DNA of 64,000 nt from Patiria miniata. Taxonomy: Eukaryota > Echinodermata > Asteroidea > Valvatida > Asterinidae. Below the pieces are notes generated by a model. It was not told the DNA's origin, did no database searches, and worked only from the letters and a program-made list of their open reading frames with translations. Shown piece after piece: positions 12,630-24,000 of the stretch (position 1 is its first letter; every line of letters begins with the position of its first letter). The stretch spans positions 3,844,001-3,908,000 of the forward strand of contig NW_024037065.1 of the NCBI RefSeq assembly GCF_015706575.1. The letters run 5' to 3'. The position numbers and the translations under genes are program-made.

Positions 12630-13850
12630 TAATGAAATTCTTATTCTCAGTTGTGGGTTGATTTTCTTGTTGTATAGTATTGGTTGATTCTGTGAGTGAT
12701 TTCCGGCGTTTTATATCTTCTGCGGTTTCCAGACAGCTTCCAAGATATTTGGTTTTCTTCCACTGCTGATTTGAGTTGGGGACTATTTCCCATGTGGTGT
12801 TTCGCACTCGTCGGAGTGTAAGTTTCTGCCAGTTCTGACTGTTGGTTTTGGAGATTGTCCATGTGTATCCCTTCTTTTCCCTCTTTCTCAGAGTGAGTTT
12901 TTGCCAGTCGTCTTTCTTTGCTCTGCTGATGTGAAGCTGTTCTGTTTTTATTGTTGTTGACATTTAGTTGCCTGTCAAGGAGTATAGATGGAGCAGCATT
13001 TTTTACACTCTCCACCAGATGTTTGCTGTTGGCTATCCAGCATACATCGTCTGCATACTGCATGTTGATGAAGAGGTTGTCTGTGCCATGGTTGGTGTAG
13101 TTATGGTCCATATCAAATCCTTTGTGGTCAAAAGGACCCCATGTAAAGTGGCCAAGGTGCACAGCCAGATGACTTTGGACACATAGAGATAAGAGCTCCC
13201 GGGCTCTGTGTATAATACACTAGCACTGCCTAAGCTAGCGCGTGTACAATAAACAGACCCTACGCGCTGAGCCATTGAGCAATGGCAAATTTTATTGGAG
13301 TTTAGGTGTGCTGTCTTTAGTAAATGAATACACGCGAGCCTAAACCTTAACCAATCACAATAAGGGTTATATTGTTGGAAAGCTGACGAGACGAAGAAAA
13401 ATGACTCGAGAGATCTAAGCTCCAAGGTGGCGCTAATTAACGTTATGATGATGTTAATGGACCAGTTCTTGGCTGAACGCGTGGTTTACACAAAAAACAG
13501 GGAGATTTTTGACTAAAAATGCATGCTGATGATGTGAACCTCATCTAGATGCAGTCAATGTCTTCAAACAGCTGTTTTCTATTGACTGTGTCGAAGGTTC
13601 GGCTCATGTCAAGTACATGTATATAGTATAACATGCAATTCATATTGTGATGATGTTATTGCTTTCTCTGCTAGGGCTTTGATATTGAAGACTTGTTTTG
13701 TGGTGCTCCTACCCTCCCTGGAGTAAGCGGCCTGTGTGATTGGAATTTCTTTCTGGAGTCTATCTGCTGTTCTGCGGATGAGACATATGGCTAGCATTTT
13801 CCTGATGGTGTTGAGTAGGATGATCGGTCTGATGTTTGCTACAGGCTATA
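12630..13850 (-). mobile_element. Non-LTR retrotransposon (LINE), reverse transcriptase part
   Basis: Minus-strand segments are RPIILLNTIRKML, IPITQAAYSREGRSTT and LDMSRTFDTVNRK, followed by MQYADDVCWIANS (the YADD catalytic box) and KYLGSCLETAEDIKRRK. These are reverse transcriptase motifs in the right order for an APE-type LINE. About 350 bp between 13190 and 13550 shows no matching RT motif and may be an insertion or a decayed part. The copy continues at 9200-9649 beyond the DIRS-like insertion. It is broken. Confidence 0.75.
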
Positions 13851-15300
13851 GAATCTTTGGGTCACCACAAAGATGCTGTCCCTTTCAGCAGGGAGAAACT
13901 GTAGATCAAATGCCTCTGTACCATACAACCCCACAGCCTCAACATCCAAGAAGGCAATTACTAATCAATACTTTTTGTTTCCATCAGTTTGTGGATAACC
14001 CCATCAGGGGTCCACCACTCCTCTTTTCATGTATATGCTCTTTGATCTTTACCTACCCTCCACCCCTTTGTTCCCCTCCCTAAGCACTCCTCCATGTTCC
14101 GGAATAGGTATGCAACAAAGGGAAAGGAATTACGATTTGCATAATTCATCTAGCATCAACCTCAGATGTTACATAACACTTTACGGGAGTACAAATTTAG
14201 TCTACTTATAAATTAACTCGGAAAATAAAAGGAATAATTTTAACACGTCTTGTGACACTCCTGTCATTGAGCCTTTGAGAAAGATTCTGCTAGGATCGAA
14301 TCATATGGCCCTCTCAATATTTGGATTTATATTTTGGTCATTTTGTCAGCAAGCAGTTTGCAGCAGTTTCTGTATTATTGTTCATTTAACTTCTGAACGG
14401 GATGTCCGATTGTAATGAGATAAAATCCATACTGATCCCGGGAAAACCAGTATTATGATGACTCAGGAAACAATGTTGTGCTTTTTAACCCAACTATTTT
14501 AAGATACCGGTACATGAAAAACTATATTTTGGGGTCACTTATTTCATTGGAAAAAAAAACAATTTACAAAAGCCTCAAATGTAGACAAAAAGTTTCCGTC
14601 TAAGTTATGGAATGTTTCAAGCCAGTGCGTAAACATTCACATTGTCAACAACCTTAAAAGAAAAACACAGATAATTGTAACATTGCGAGGTAATTTTCTT
14701 CTTTCATCTTATGTCTAATAACTTCTCTCTAGCGAGTTTCTCTGATGGTTCATTTGATGATATTGAAATAGGAAGCTCCATCCTTCCGAGAGATTCAATA
14801 TCTACTACTGCTGCTTCCCACGTATACAACATTGCCATACATGTGTATATCACTGTTGTGTTGTGTATATCACGCACTACATACAGTTTCCTTAGTTTCT
14901 GACTGGCACAAATGAGGATATTGACTAACTAATTATAGTAAACAATGTAGGGCTGCAAAGCTTGCAATTGGTCATTAGAGCACCGGTATGGTATTCTGGT
15001 GATAACAGGTTAAAATCCCACCCCAGTTACATGTAAGTTTTCTTTGTCCACCCCAAATGTCTGAGAATTTCAATAGGCAGTTTTTCTTGTGGACTGCTTG
15101 ACGATACATTTAAAGGTACATACCGGCCATTTTTGTGAAGACATAAACAATTCAGAATCATAGATTATACTATTTAGAAGGTTGCTGTGAAAAAAAAATT
15201 CAAAATATATTTGAATTACCGAGAAATGGTCAAAAAAACGAAATACGTGAAAGGTTAACGTATAGGCATCACCATCGAGTTTGACGAGAGTAATCAGCCC
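13851..15300. other. No gene recognised
   Basis: AT-rich DNA with scattered homopolymers and no coding motif on either strand. It may be intron of the large minus-strand gene. Confidence 0.4.
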
Positions 15301-15831
15301 CAACCTCGTCCCCAGGGTGTCGAGCAGTACGCGCCCACCACTACCTGCTCTCTCACCCTGGTATTGGATCATTTGCATGTGCAAGATTTTTGCACACGTA
15401 TGCAAATGAGGAACAGTCTGGTGCCTGGATATGCGTTACACATTAGCGTTTGTTTTTGTATGCGGTGTCTGGGGTAAAAACAGAGTCAATTCGTAGCAGC
15501 GCGAGCACGGCGTGAGTTACGAAAACACGATTTTTGAAATCAAACTGTTACGATCTTATCGAAACAACATGCAGTATCATATTTCATATTAAAATGAGCA
15601 AATTGGAAAGAAAATTAGTATTTTCGAGAAGGCGTGGACGAATGATCGCAAAAACACGTACTGCACATTGTGAATAATAGCACCTTGCTCCATGATAGCA
15701 CCAAGTACACGATAAAAATCCATTACTAGCCAATTGCGGTATCCAATCAGGATACGGGAAGAAAGTTTCCTATCCAGGGTTTACTATTGGAAACCGTGTT
15801 GGAAATAAAGTAAGCACTGGGGACGAGGTTG
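15301..15831. mobile_element. MITE with 15-bp TIRs and 9-bp target duplication
   Basis: The left end CAACCTCGTCCCCAG and the right end CTGGGGACGAGGTTG are perfect inverted repeats. The 9-bp flanks AATCAGCCC at 15292-15300 and 15832-15840 are identical, which marks a clean insertion. The 531-bp interior has no coding frame. A 9-bp duplication suggests a MuDR-like parent, or hAT if one base is shared by chance. Confidence 0.9.
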
Positions 15832-15840
15832 AATCAGCCC

Positions 15841-16391
15841 TTCTCCTGGCAGTTCTTACGCTCGATACCTGCCGTTTTTCAGCGGATGCTTGGGCAGGAT
15901 GGCCCCAACACTAAACGGCTTTTTTTTTCTTGGCATTTGAAGTAGTAGGCCTACTAGCAGACATTTCGCTGTTTTGTTTCACAGATTCAGAGTGTTCGTG
16001 TCAATGATCGACGCGGGGATCATGTGTGCTTGTGGTGTCTGCTTTCCGACGCAAGCCGCAACCCGTACAGACAGCGGCGCCAGTGGTCTGGTCGCCGTAC
16101 CAACATAGACATACAATGTATTACAGCGTTGACGTGACAGATTTATGCTGCAGTTTTCTGGGTATTCGCCCCGGGGCTATGCCGCGCTAGCCCCCACGCC
16201 GTGTCGTGAGAAACATGGGTCCATCGCCCGGTCTTTGTGAAAAGTGTCACGACTTTCGACTGAACCTTATTGTTCGCAATTACAATCGACAATTAAACAA
16301 CAGTTGTACCTCTGTGGTTGCACTTTGGCACATTATTCATAATTATTATGGCTAAATAGGTTATTCTCCATGGATTTACGTTCAGATATTA
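15841..16391. other. No gene recognised, locally CpG-rich
   Basis: GC-richer than its surroundings between about 15980 and 16260, with several CpG sites. It has no recognisable coding motif. It ends at TA, the target site of the CACTA-type element. Confidence 0.35.
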
Positions 16392-17265
16392 CACTGTAAA
16401 AACGTTGGGCAAAAAAATGTTGGGCAAAGTGATTTCACCAACATTTGGTCTGTTTTAGTACAAAATGTTGGACATTTTGGGTCGAAATTGACCAACACGA
16501 TTTACCTAAAAATGGGCATCCAAAACATCCAACAAATGTGTGACTTTTGTCTTTTTATTGGTAGTATTTAATTACCAAACAGTGTTGGTCACTTTTCACC
16601 CTAAATATGGGCAATCCCAAATTTGTCGCACTAATTTATTGCGTTCAAATATATTTAAAAAACCAACAAATGTGACTAGATTAACCAAAGTTTTGGTTAA
16701 CCAGTAATTGGTTACTTTTTTCCCAGTATTTTAGTTCTTTATCATCTTCACACATTTGTTCGTTATTTTTTGCCCAACCAAAATGGTACAGGTTGACCAT
16801 CACCATTGGGTAAAATACACTTTCATCCAACAACGTGGTACAGATTACCCCATACTATTGGGCAAACCACTTTCCCCTGTATTTTCGATTAGAATCACCC
16901 GACGGCTGGGCATAAACTGCCCATTACTCATTGGTAATGCATTTTACCCAATGAAAATTATAAAATCATCCAACGACAAAGTACAGATTACCCATAAAAA
17001 GTAGGCAATTTATTAACCCCGCAAAATTACCCAACAACATGGTATAACTTACCAATCACTTATAGGTAATCCACTTTAACCAATACAAATTATAAAGTCA
17101 CCAATTAGTTGGAATTTCCTGCTGCTCAATTATTTTTGTTTTACGGCGTTTGAAAAATTTGAACAAAAAAATACCCAACGTATCGTATTAAACTATAGAC
17201 CAATTATTGTTTGAATATAGTTTTACCAAACAATAATGTTTACCAACGTTTTTTTCAGTGCATAG
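16392..17265. repeat. Left terminal and subterminal repeat array of the CACTA-type element
   Basis: CCAACA/ACCAAC motifs recur at about 16437, 16491, 16530, 16662, 16827, 16971, 17030 and 17242. Between 16770 and 17100 they form degenerate units of about 65 bp around CCAACAACGTGGTACAGATT. The array closes with CCAACGTTTTTTTCAGTG, an inverted near-copy of the left tip. In CACTA elements such arrays are binding sites for the element's own accessory protein. That role here is inference. Confidence 0.75.
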
Positions 17266-17869
17266 ATATTGGGAAATGTTAATTCCCCAATATCAATTTA
17301 ACCGATGTTGAGAAAAATCTACTCCTGAGAAGGACCAACATAAAACAAATGAGGTGAAAAAAAACCCTTTTGGTTAAATAACCTTCTTAACTCCAAGTTA
17401 TTAGCAAGATTGCCATACTTTGAAAATTCCGAAATATTTTACACAGTATTTTCTGAGAAAGAAATAGGAAATTTTGGAGGTGTATTTCAATAAATATATG
17501 ACTTGTCTCTAAGTGGGGTTTTAAAAAAACCCTCAAAGAAGAATAGGACCTACCACAAAAATCATGAAATCATCACGTGTACCGTTGCGCTTTTATCTCC
17601 ATATAAGGTAACCGTACAGTGGGCTAGGCTCATACCATCAAACACAGTGATAGGGGTGTTTCACCATGCACTAAGTAAAATTGCTAATAATTTTTATAAT
17701 TATTTATGGTTTGGGAATTGTTGAGTTTTGATCGGAAATGTATTTATTTAATGGGAACAAATGTGTACTCAGAAGTTATTAAAAAGAGCACATTTAGTAT
17801 TCCTAATACCCAGGCTTCACACACTCGATCCTGATGTCTCCACTCCCAGAAATGTATTGCACCAAAATG

Positions 17870-18079
17870 TTGGGTACGTGCCAACTCCGTTTACCGCGCG
17901 CGCGCAAAATCGGCATTGATCTTCGTCGAGGCGTCACGTAGGCCCTATACGTACGTACACGTACGTACGTACACACACGGTCGGCCGGATCGCCCATTGC
18001 CTGTCCTGCCCGCCCGCCGCAGTTTGCCAGTTTTATTCCTATAAGTATAATACTCTTCCCGTCCGGCACCGTTTCCAAA
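17870..18079 (+). promoter_or_regulatory. CpG-rich upstream region of the SAM-protein gene
   Basis: This segment is much richer in CpG than the AT-rich DNA around it. It contains CCGCGCGCGCGC-like runs and repeated ACGTACGTACGT, and ends about 20 bp before the start codon at 18080 with a short GC-rich leader. It is a plausible promoter and 5' leader by position and composition. No TATA box or initiator was identified with confidence. Confidence 0.4.
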
Positions 18080-21000
18080 ATGTCAAGGGGGCCTGGAGCT
18101 GGAGACATCGACGAAGATTTACCGGAAGTCGTTGCAGACCATGATGACAGTGTGGACGAATACCTACAACGTTGGGGTGTTCCCGAATTAAGTGCAAATT
18201 TCAAAGGTAGGCTGAGTATTGACATCCAGCATTTAGGGCCTAGCCCTAGGCCTATCTGCATTGCAGGCTAGGCCTATAGCCTAGACCTTGGCCTGGGCCT
18301 AGCAGTAGGCCTAGGCCTAGGCTAGACCCAGAGGGTCGTTAGAACTCCTTTCTCGCATTTGTCTTTCGGACTGTAGTACCCCAGATCGAGTATGAAGTAG
18401 GGCCTAGGCTAGTCCCACCAAGGGCGGATCCAGGGGGGGGGGCAAAGGGGGCCATGGGATGTTTGGTCTGTCGTACAATACAACAAGCGTCCCACTTTGC
18501 ATTGTCAAAGTGACAAAGTGACATTGTCAAAGTGACAATGCAAAGTTAACACAAAAATACCTTTGAAATCGCCTCAATTCTACATATAATTATAAAAGAC
18601 GAAGTAGCTAAATGGGGCTTCAATGATACTTGATATGCCTAGGCTAGCTGGAGTTACCCAGCCCTGAATTTTATCATTGGGTTGTCATGTAGGGCTTGAG
18701 CTAATTTTTCATGGTTTTTTTTGGGTCGAAAATCCGTGAAATTCAACCACTATTGAACAGATATCATACAGCGATCATTCAAAAACGTTTATGGCTTTTA
18801 ATCTACCAACGCATTGTATATGGTAGTATGGACGTACACACGTACCACATACAAACAATTAACGTAGGCTGCATGTACCTGAAGCAGGGGCGCGGCCGGG
18901 ACACGACCGCGTGTTTGTGTTTGTGTTTGACAGATACAAACTCCGCATGTAGATCGCGCGCGGTCGTGTCCCGGCCCCTGCTTCACGTACGTCTACGTGT
19001 TACTGTTTGTATGTGTACGTGACTACGGGATGTATGTCCATATTACTACCATATGCCTACAATGCGTTGGTAGCCTAGATAAAAGTCATAAGCACTTTTG
19101 AATGAGTCCTGTATGATGTCTGTTCAATAGTGGTTGAATTTCACGGATTTTCAACCCAAAAAATATCCCTTTTTGAGGCTGCATCAATATTGTAATTTTT
19201 TTTTATGAATTTAGTTGGGGCCTACTAATGCTAAATCACTTAAGAAGGTTTTGTGGTTATCTACCCAGAATTATTAAATAAAAAGGGCCTCTTCTATTTT
19301 ACGGCAGATATATTCCATGTTGTACATATACTTGTACACCCTACATGTATTATTGCCCCTGTGATTAGATCTTCTGATGATTCCTATAGCCCTACAATTC
19401 AATCAAGGAGTATTATTATTTTGTTCTTGCCATGTGAGCTTACAACTACGTCACGGCTATAATATTACTGAACAATGCAGTAGCTTCACATAGAAATTAA
19501 CTTTGGGGGGGGGGGGGGTGGGATGGGGACAGATTCACCTCTTTGCCACTGAACACTGCTGCATGCTACATGTATGTGATTATGTCAATACGCATCAGAG
19601 TTTGAATGCAATTTTTACCGTGTGTGTTTAACATGAAGTCCCTGAGAAAAAAATATTTTCATCAACAAGGAATATACCATAGCTGGACCGTTGTCTAGTG
19701 GTAGTATTAGTAGTAGTAGTTTAGGTTAAAAAATGGGTTGAGGGTGTATTGTCAACATTATCTCCCCAAACTATTAAAAGTTGACAAACTAGATTGTTAA
19801 AAAAAATCTAAAGTGATAATTTTTAAAAAAATGAAGTGCTTTTTCTTAAGGAAGTTTATCTTGTTTGTCTTCAAATGTAGAACATGAAATCGACACCGCT
19901 GCTTTGAAGCTGCTAGATGAAACTTCACTTGTTGAGCTGATACCCAAGATTGGCTTGAGGCTCAAATTTCTTCAGGGTTGGAGGAGAGATGTGAGTTAAC
20001 AACTTGATTGAATGAAACAAACTGGTAAAAATGGAATTTACTTGTTTTAGATGTCTAACTTCTGTTGGGGGAGAAATGCAACAGTTATTTCATCATCTTA
20101 AATATGTCCACCACATCACATCGGGATCTGCAACAAGGATAATTTGCCATCAAAGTGGCTGTTTAGAGACATTTTCTTACTGCTCCTCATTTAAAAGACA
20201 TCTGATTTCTCAACACTGCTCTGAAAATATTGAATTACAATCGAATGATGAAGCAGCAGACTTTGAGGATGGAGAATTTGGCACAAGTAGTGAGGATGAA
20301 GAATTTGGCACAAGTAGTGAGCATGAAGATTCAGAAAATGGCGATTTGTCTTTAGATGAGGGACTGATCCAAGACGATCCAAGAAAACATATCGAATTGT
20401 TTATTAAGACAATGATGTCATCTGCTGTCCCATCTTCATTCACTCAAAATGTAATTTCTGAAGTTGAAGAATTAGTCCACACTATTCTAAACAATTTTGA
20501 AAGAGATGCAACTACATTAGTCAACAGCATAACAGTTGATGATCGCAATGCTTGTTTTGAGAACATGAAGCAAACATTTGAAGCTATTAAGTCATCTTTC
20601 AATGGCCTTCGGACACAATATCAGCGTAATTCTTACTTGCAAAAGGAAGGTCATCTGATAACTCCAGTGGAAAAGCTTATTGGCAGGACATTTAAATCTC
20701 GAACAAACTCTACCACAGGAGAAATTATGCAAGTTGAGAATCGAGACACCTATCAGTATGTACCGATAGATTCCAACTTGAGAACTTTTTTGCAGCAGCC
20801 TGGAGTTCTCAAAGCAATTTTAAATGAAGAAAAATCAGAAGATCCAAATGTTCTGAAGTCATTCCGTGATGGAGAATTTGTCGCTGAAAAACTAAAAGGG
20901 GAAGAAACAGGCAGCATAATGTTGCCAATTCTCCTTTATAATGATGCTTTTGAGACAGCCAACCCTCTAGGATCGCATAAAGGAATACATAAGCTTACCT

Positions 21001-24000
21001 GTTTTTATTCCAGCATCCTCAGCTTACCCCCAATATGCCAAGCAAATCTGAGCAATATTATGTTGGTCGCGTGTGCCAAGTGCACTGTTTTGTCGGAGTA
21101 TGGTATTGACTGTGTGTTATCCACGGTAGTGAAAGATCTTAACAGACTTCAAAAAGAAGGCATTGAAGTTTCAAATGATGAACTGTCAGTTAGAGTGAAG
21201 CCATATCTGTTCCAGGTTATTGGAGACAACTTAGGCCAACATGAAACCTTGGGATATGTTCTGAGCTTTGTAGCTAACCATCCATGCAGGTTTTGCAGAG
21301 TACACAGGGAGACTGCGAGATATCAGCTTGTGGAAGATCCAGATCTTCTTAGGACTGAGCACAGTTATGAAGAGGATGCAGCACTGGAAGATGTCAGTAA
21401 AACGGGTATTAAGCGACGCTCTGCCATGAATAACTTGTTAGGCTACCATGTAACACAAAATGTTGCTCCTGATGTTATGCATGACATGCTAGAGGGTGTT
21501 CTACCTTTGGAGATTAAACTAACTCTCAAATCTTTGGTTGAAGAAAATTTATTCACACTTGAAGAGCTTAATGGTAGGATTAGTGCATTTAGCTATGGGA
21601 AAGTGGACCAAAAAAACAAACCAAGTGCAATTGGGCCATCAGCCTTTAACAATCCGGGGGGGTCAAGTGGACAGAAAGCGGCTCAGACCATGTGCCTTGC
21701 GATTTATCTCCCACTTATAATTGGTGATCTTGTGCCAGAGGGATCAGACGTATGGGAGGTTTATCTGTTGCTACTGGACATTTACAAAACAGTTATGTCT
21801 GACTCAATCAGCATAGGAGCAACATACTCTCTGAAACATATGATACGTGACCACCACAGTCTTTTTCTTCAAGTTTATTCAGATCGTCATTTGACACCCA
21901 AGCAGCATCATCTGTTGCACTATCCCAGAGCAATTCGGCTACTTGGCCCATTACAGCAATACTCGAGTATGAGATATGAGGCCAAACACAAGCCATTTAA
22001 GAAGTGGGCTGCTGCATGTAACAACTACCGAAACATTGCGAAGTCGGTAGCTACTAGGCACCAGCAGCAACAAAGTTGCATGCTCTCTGATCCCAACCAC
22101 ACCTTCAAATGTAATGTTGATATACAGCATCAGGTTCTTGTATCTGTGAAATCGTTGGAAGAGGCGAGTGTCATCTGTGCTTCTCTGAAGGTTACACAGG
22201 ATACAGTTATCACAGTTGCAAGTATGGCAGAAGTGTATGGTTACCAGCTAAAACCGAACAGCATGGTCCTCACAGCATGGACAGAAGATGGACCCCAGTT
22301 TGCTGAAGTGCAGCATATCCTTGTAAACGAGAGAGGCCTGTTTGTCACTCTAAGGCCATGGCTTGTAAAGGCTTTCAACAGACACTTTCATGCTTTTGGG
22401 GTTCAACGGATGGATGGAGGCATCATGGTGAAACGACCACAGGATCTTTTTGACTACCGCCCACATCATGTTACACGGAGCCATGATGAAAAAGATGACT
22501 CGCTGTACATTGTGATCCGATTCAACCTTATATAACACATTTTAGGTGAGTTATAGAAATATTTGCTCAATCTGTTGTTCTGCCCTTTACTGGTACATTT
22601 CCCTTCAGCTTATTTGCAGGGTTACTTATTTTTTTGAATTATTTTTTATGTCATATTTGTATGAAATTTCCAGTTTCCAAAGCAACAGCATGCTGCAATA
22701 AGAGCGCAGAAGCCTCCACTACAGTACAGTGATGATGACTCCTCTGATGACCTGACGGATGAGCATGAGTTGTCCGATATTTCCTCCCAACAAAGCAATG
22801 CATCAGCTTCAGTGTCTGGGGCATCCTCATCCTCAAGTGAACGAAAGAAACGAAAGATGTCACTGTTTGTAAGTATATGACATTTTGTTTACTTTGTAAG
22901 GTAAAAGAAAAAAATACAGTAGCACTTTTTCACATCCAGTGCACCCACTGTCATGTTACTTTTTTTGTGTGGATAGATGTTTGCACCTGTCTTGATTATC
23001 CCCATCCTCATGTATACTACTTTACTTTCTTCAAATTGCAGAATGCACGGACTATTCTTCAGACAACCAAGGTTGGCACAGCTATTGTTGCACAACTTCA
23101 AGCTGATAAAGTGCTCACAAAGAAGGCCAGATGCACAATGACATCATTGTTGGTTGGATTCCTCATTGAAAACCATGGTTTGAAGTAAGTACATGTACAA
23201 GCACCCCCCAAAAAAAAAAAAAATTGAAAAATTGAGCGTTCTTGTAATATAAGAAATAATGAGAATTTTAGAAAGACATAATCTCACTAGCACAAAAACT
23301 GTGTGTATGTGAAGCAAAGTTGCCGTTTCATGTTTTGAATTGCAGGCAGACGCCATGAGCGTCCGGGACATGTTCTCATTCTATTGATTGCAGCTACGCA
23401 ATGTCACACACTGACCCGACAAATTAGAGCAACTGCGTGTATGTGCACATTATGTCAATACTTGTGTGCACCCATCACTGCTCCACCGAATTGAAAACTA
23501 ACTCCGCTGAATTCAACAGTGTAACTCTTTTGTGTGTGTGTTATAAAGGCCAAGTTCATACGAGAAGCAGTGTCTTGCTGAGAGTATCATTGAGGAGTTT
23601 CCATACCTCAAAGATCCAGAGGGCAAAGGCTATGTAAGTATGTTTGCAAATTAAACAGGAATTGTGCTTGTTTTCTTTCTTTGCTGTGTTGTTTCAATCG
23701 TTTAACTCTAAAACACATTTTTATACAAAGAAAAATTGACTGGTTTATCTTCCTACTGAAAAATGTTTATCACTTTAAACTTACATCTGAAAAAAACCTT
23801 TGAAAAATCAGTTGTATACTTTAGAGATATAAGTTAATCCTTATATAGCCTGTCTTGAATAAGACAAAAAGTAGAAAACAAACAATAGTTAAAAAATGAG
23901 AATTTCAAAGTACGGTAACTTTTAAAGAATCAAAACTTTTGCATCAAATACAAGTTCCATCAGTTTATGCTACAAGAGTGAAATGTAAGAGTTCAGATAT

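Noticed and set aside
20191-20443. Antisense open frames inside the transposase
   Set aside because: Shadows of the acidic, repetitive region of the real gene.
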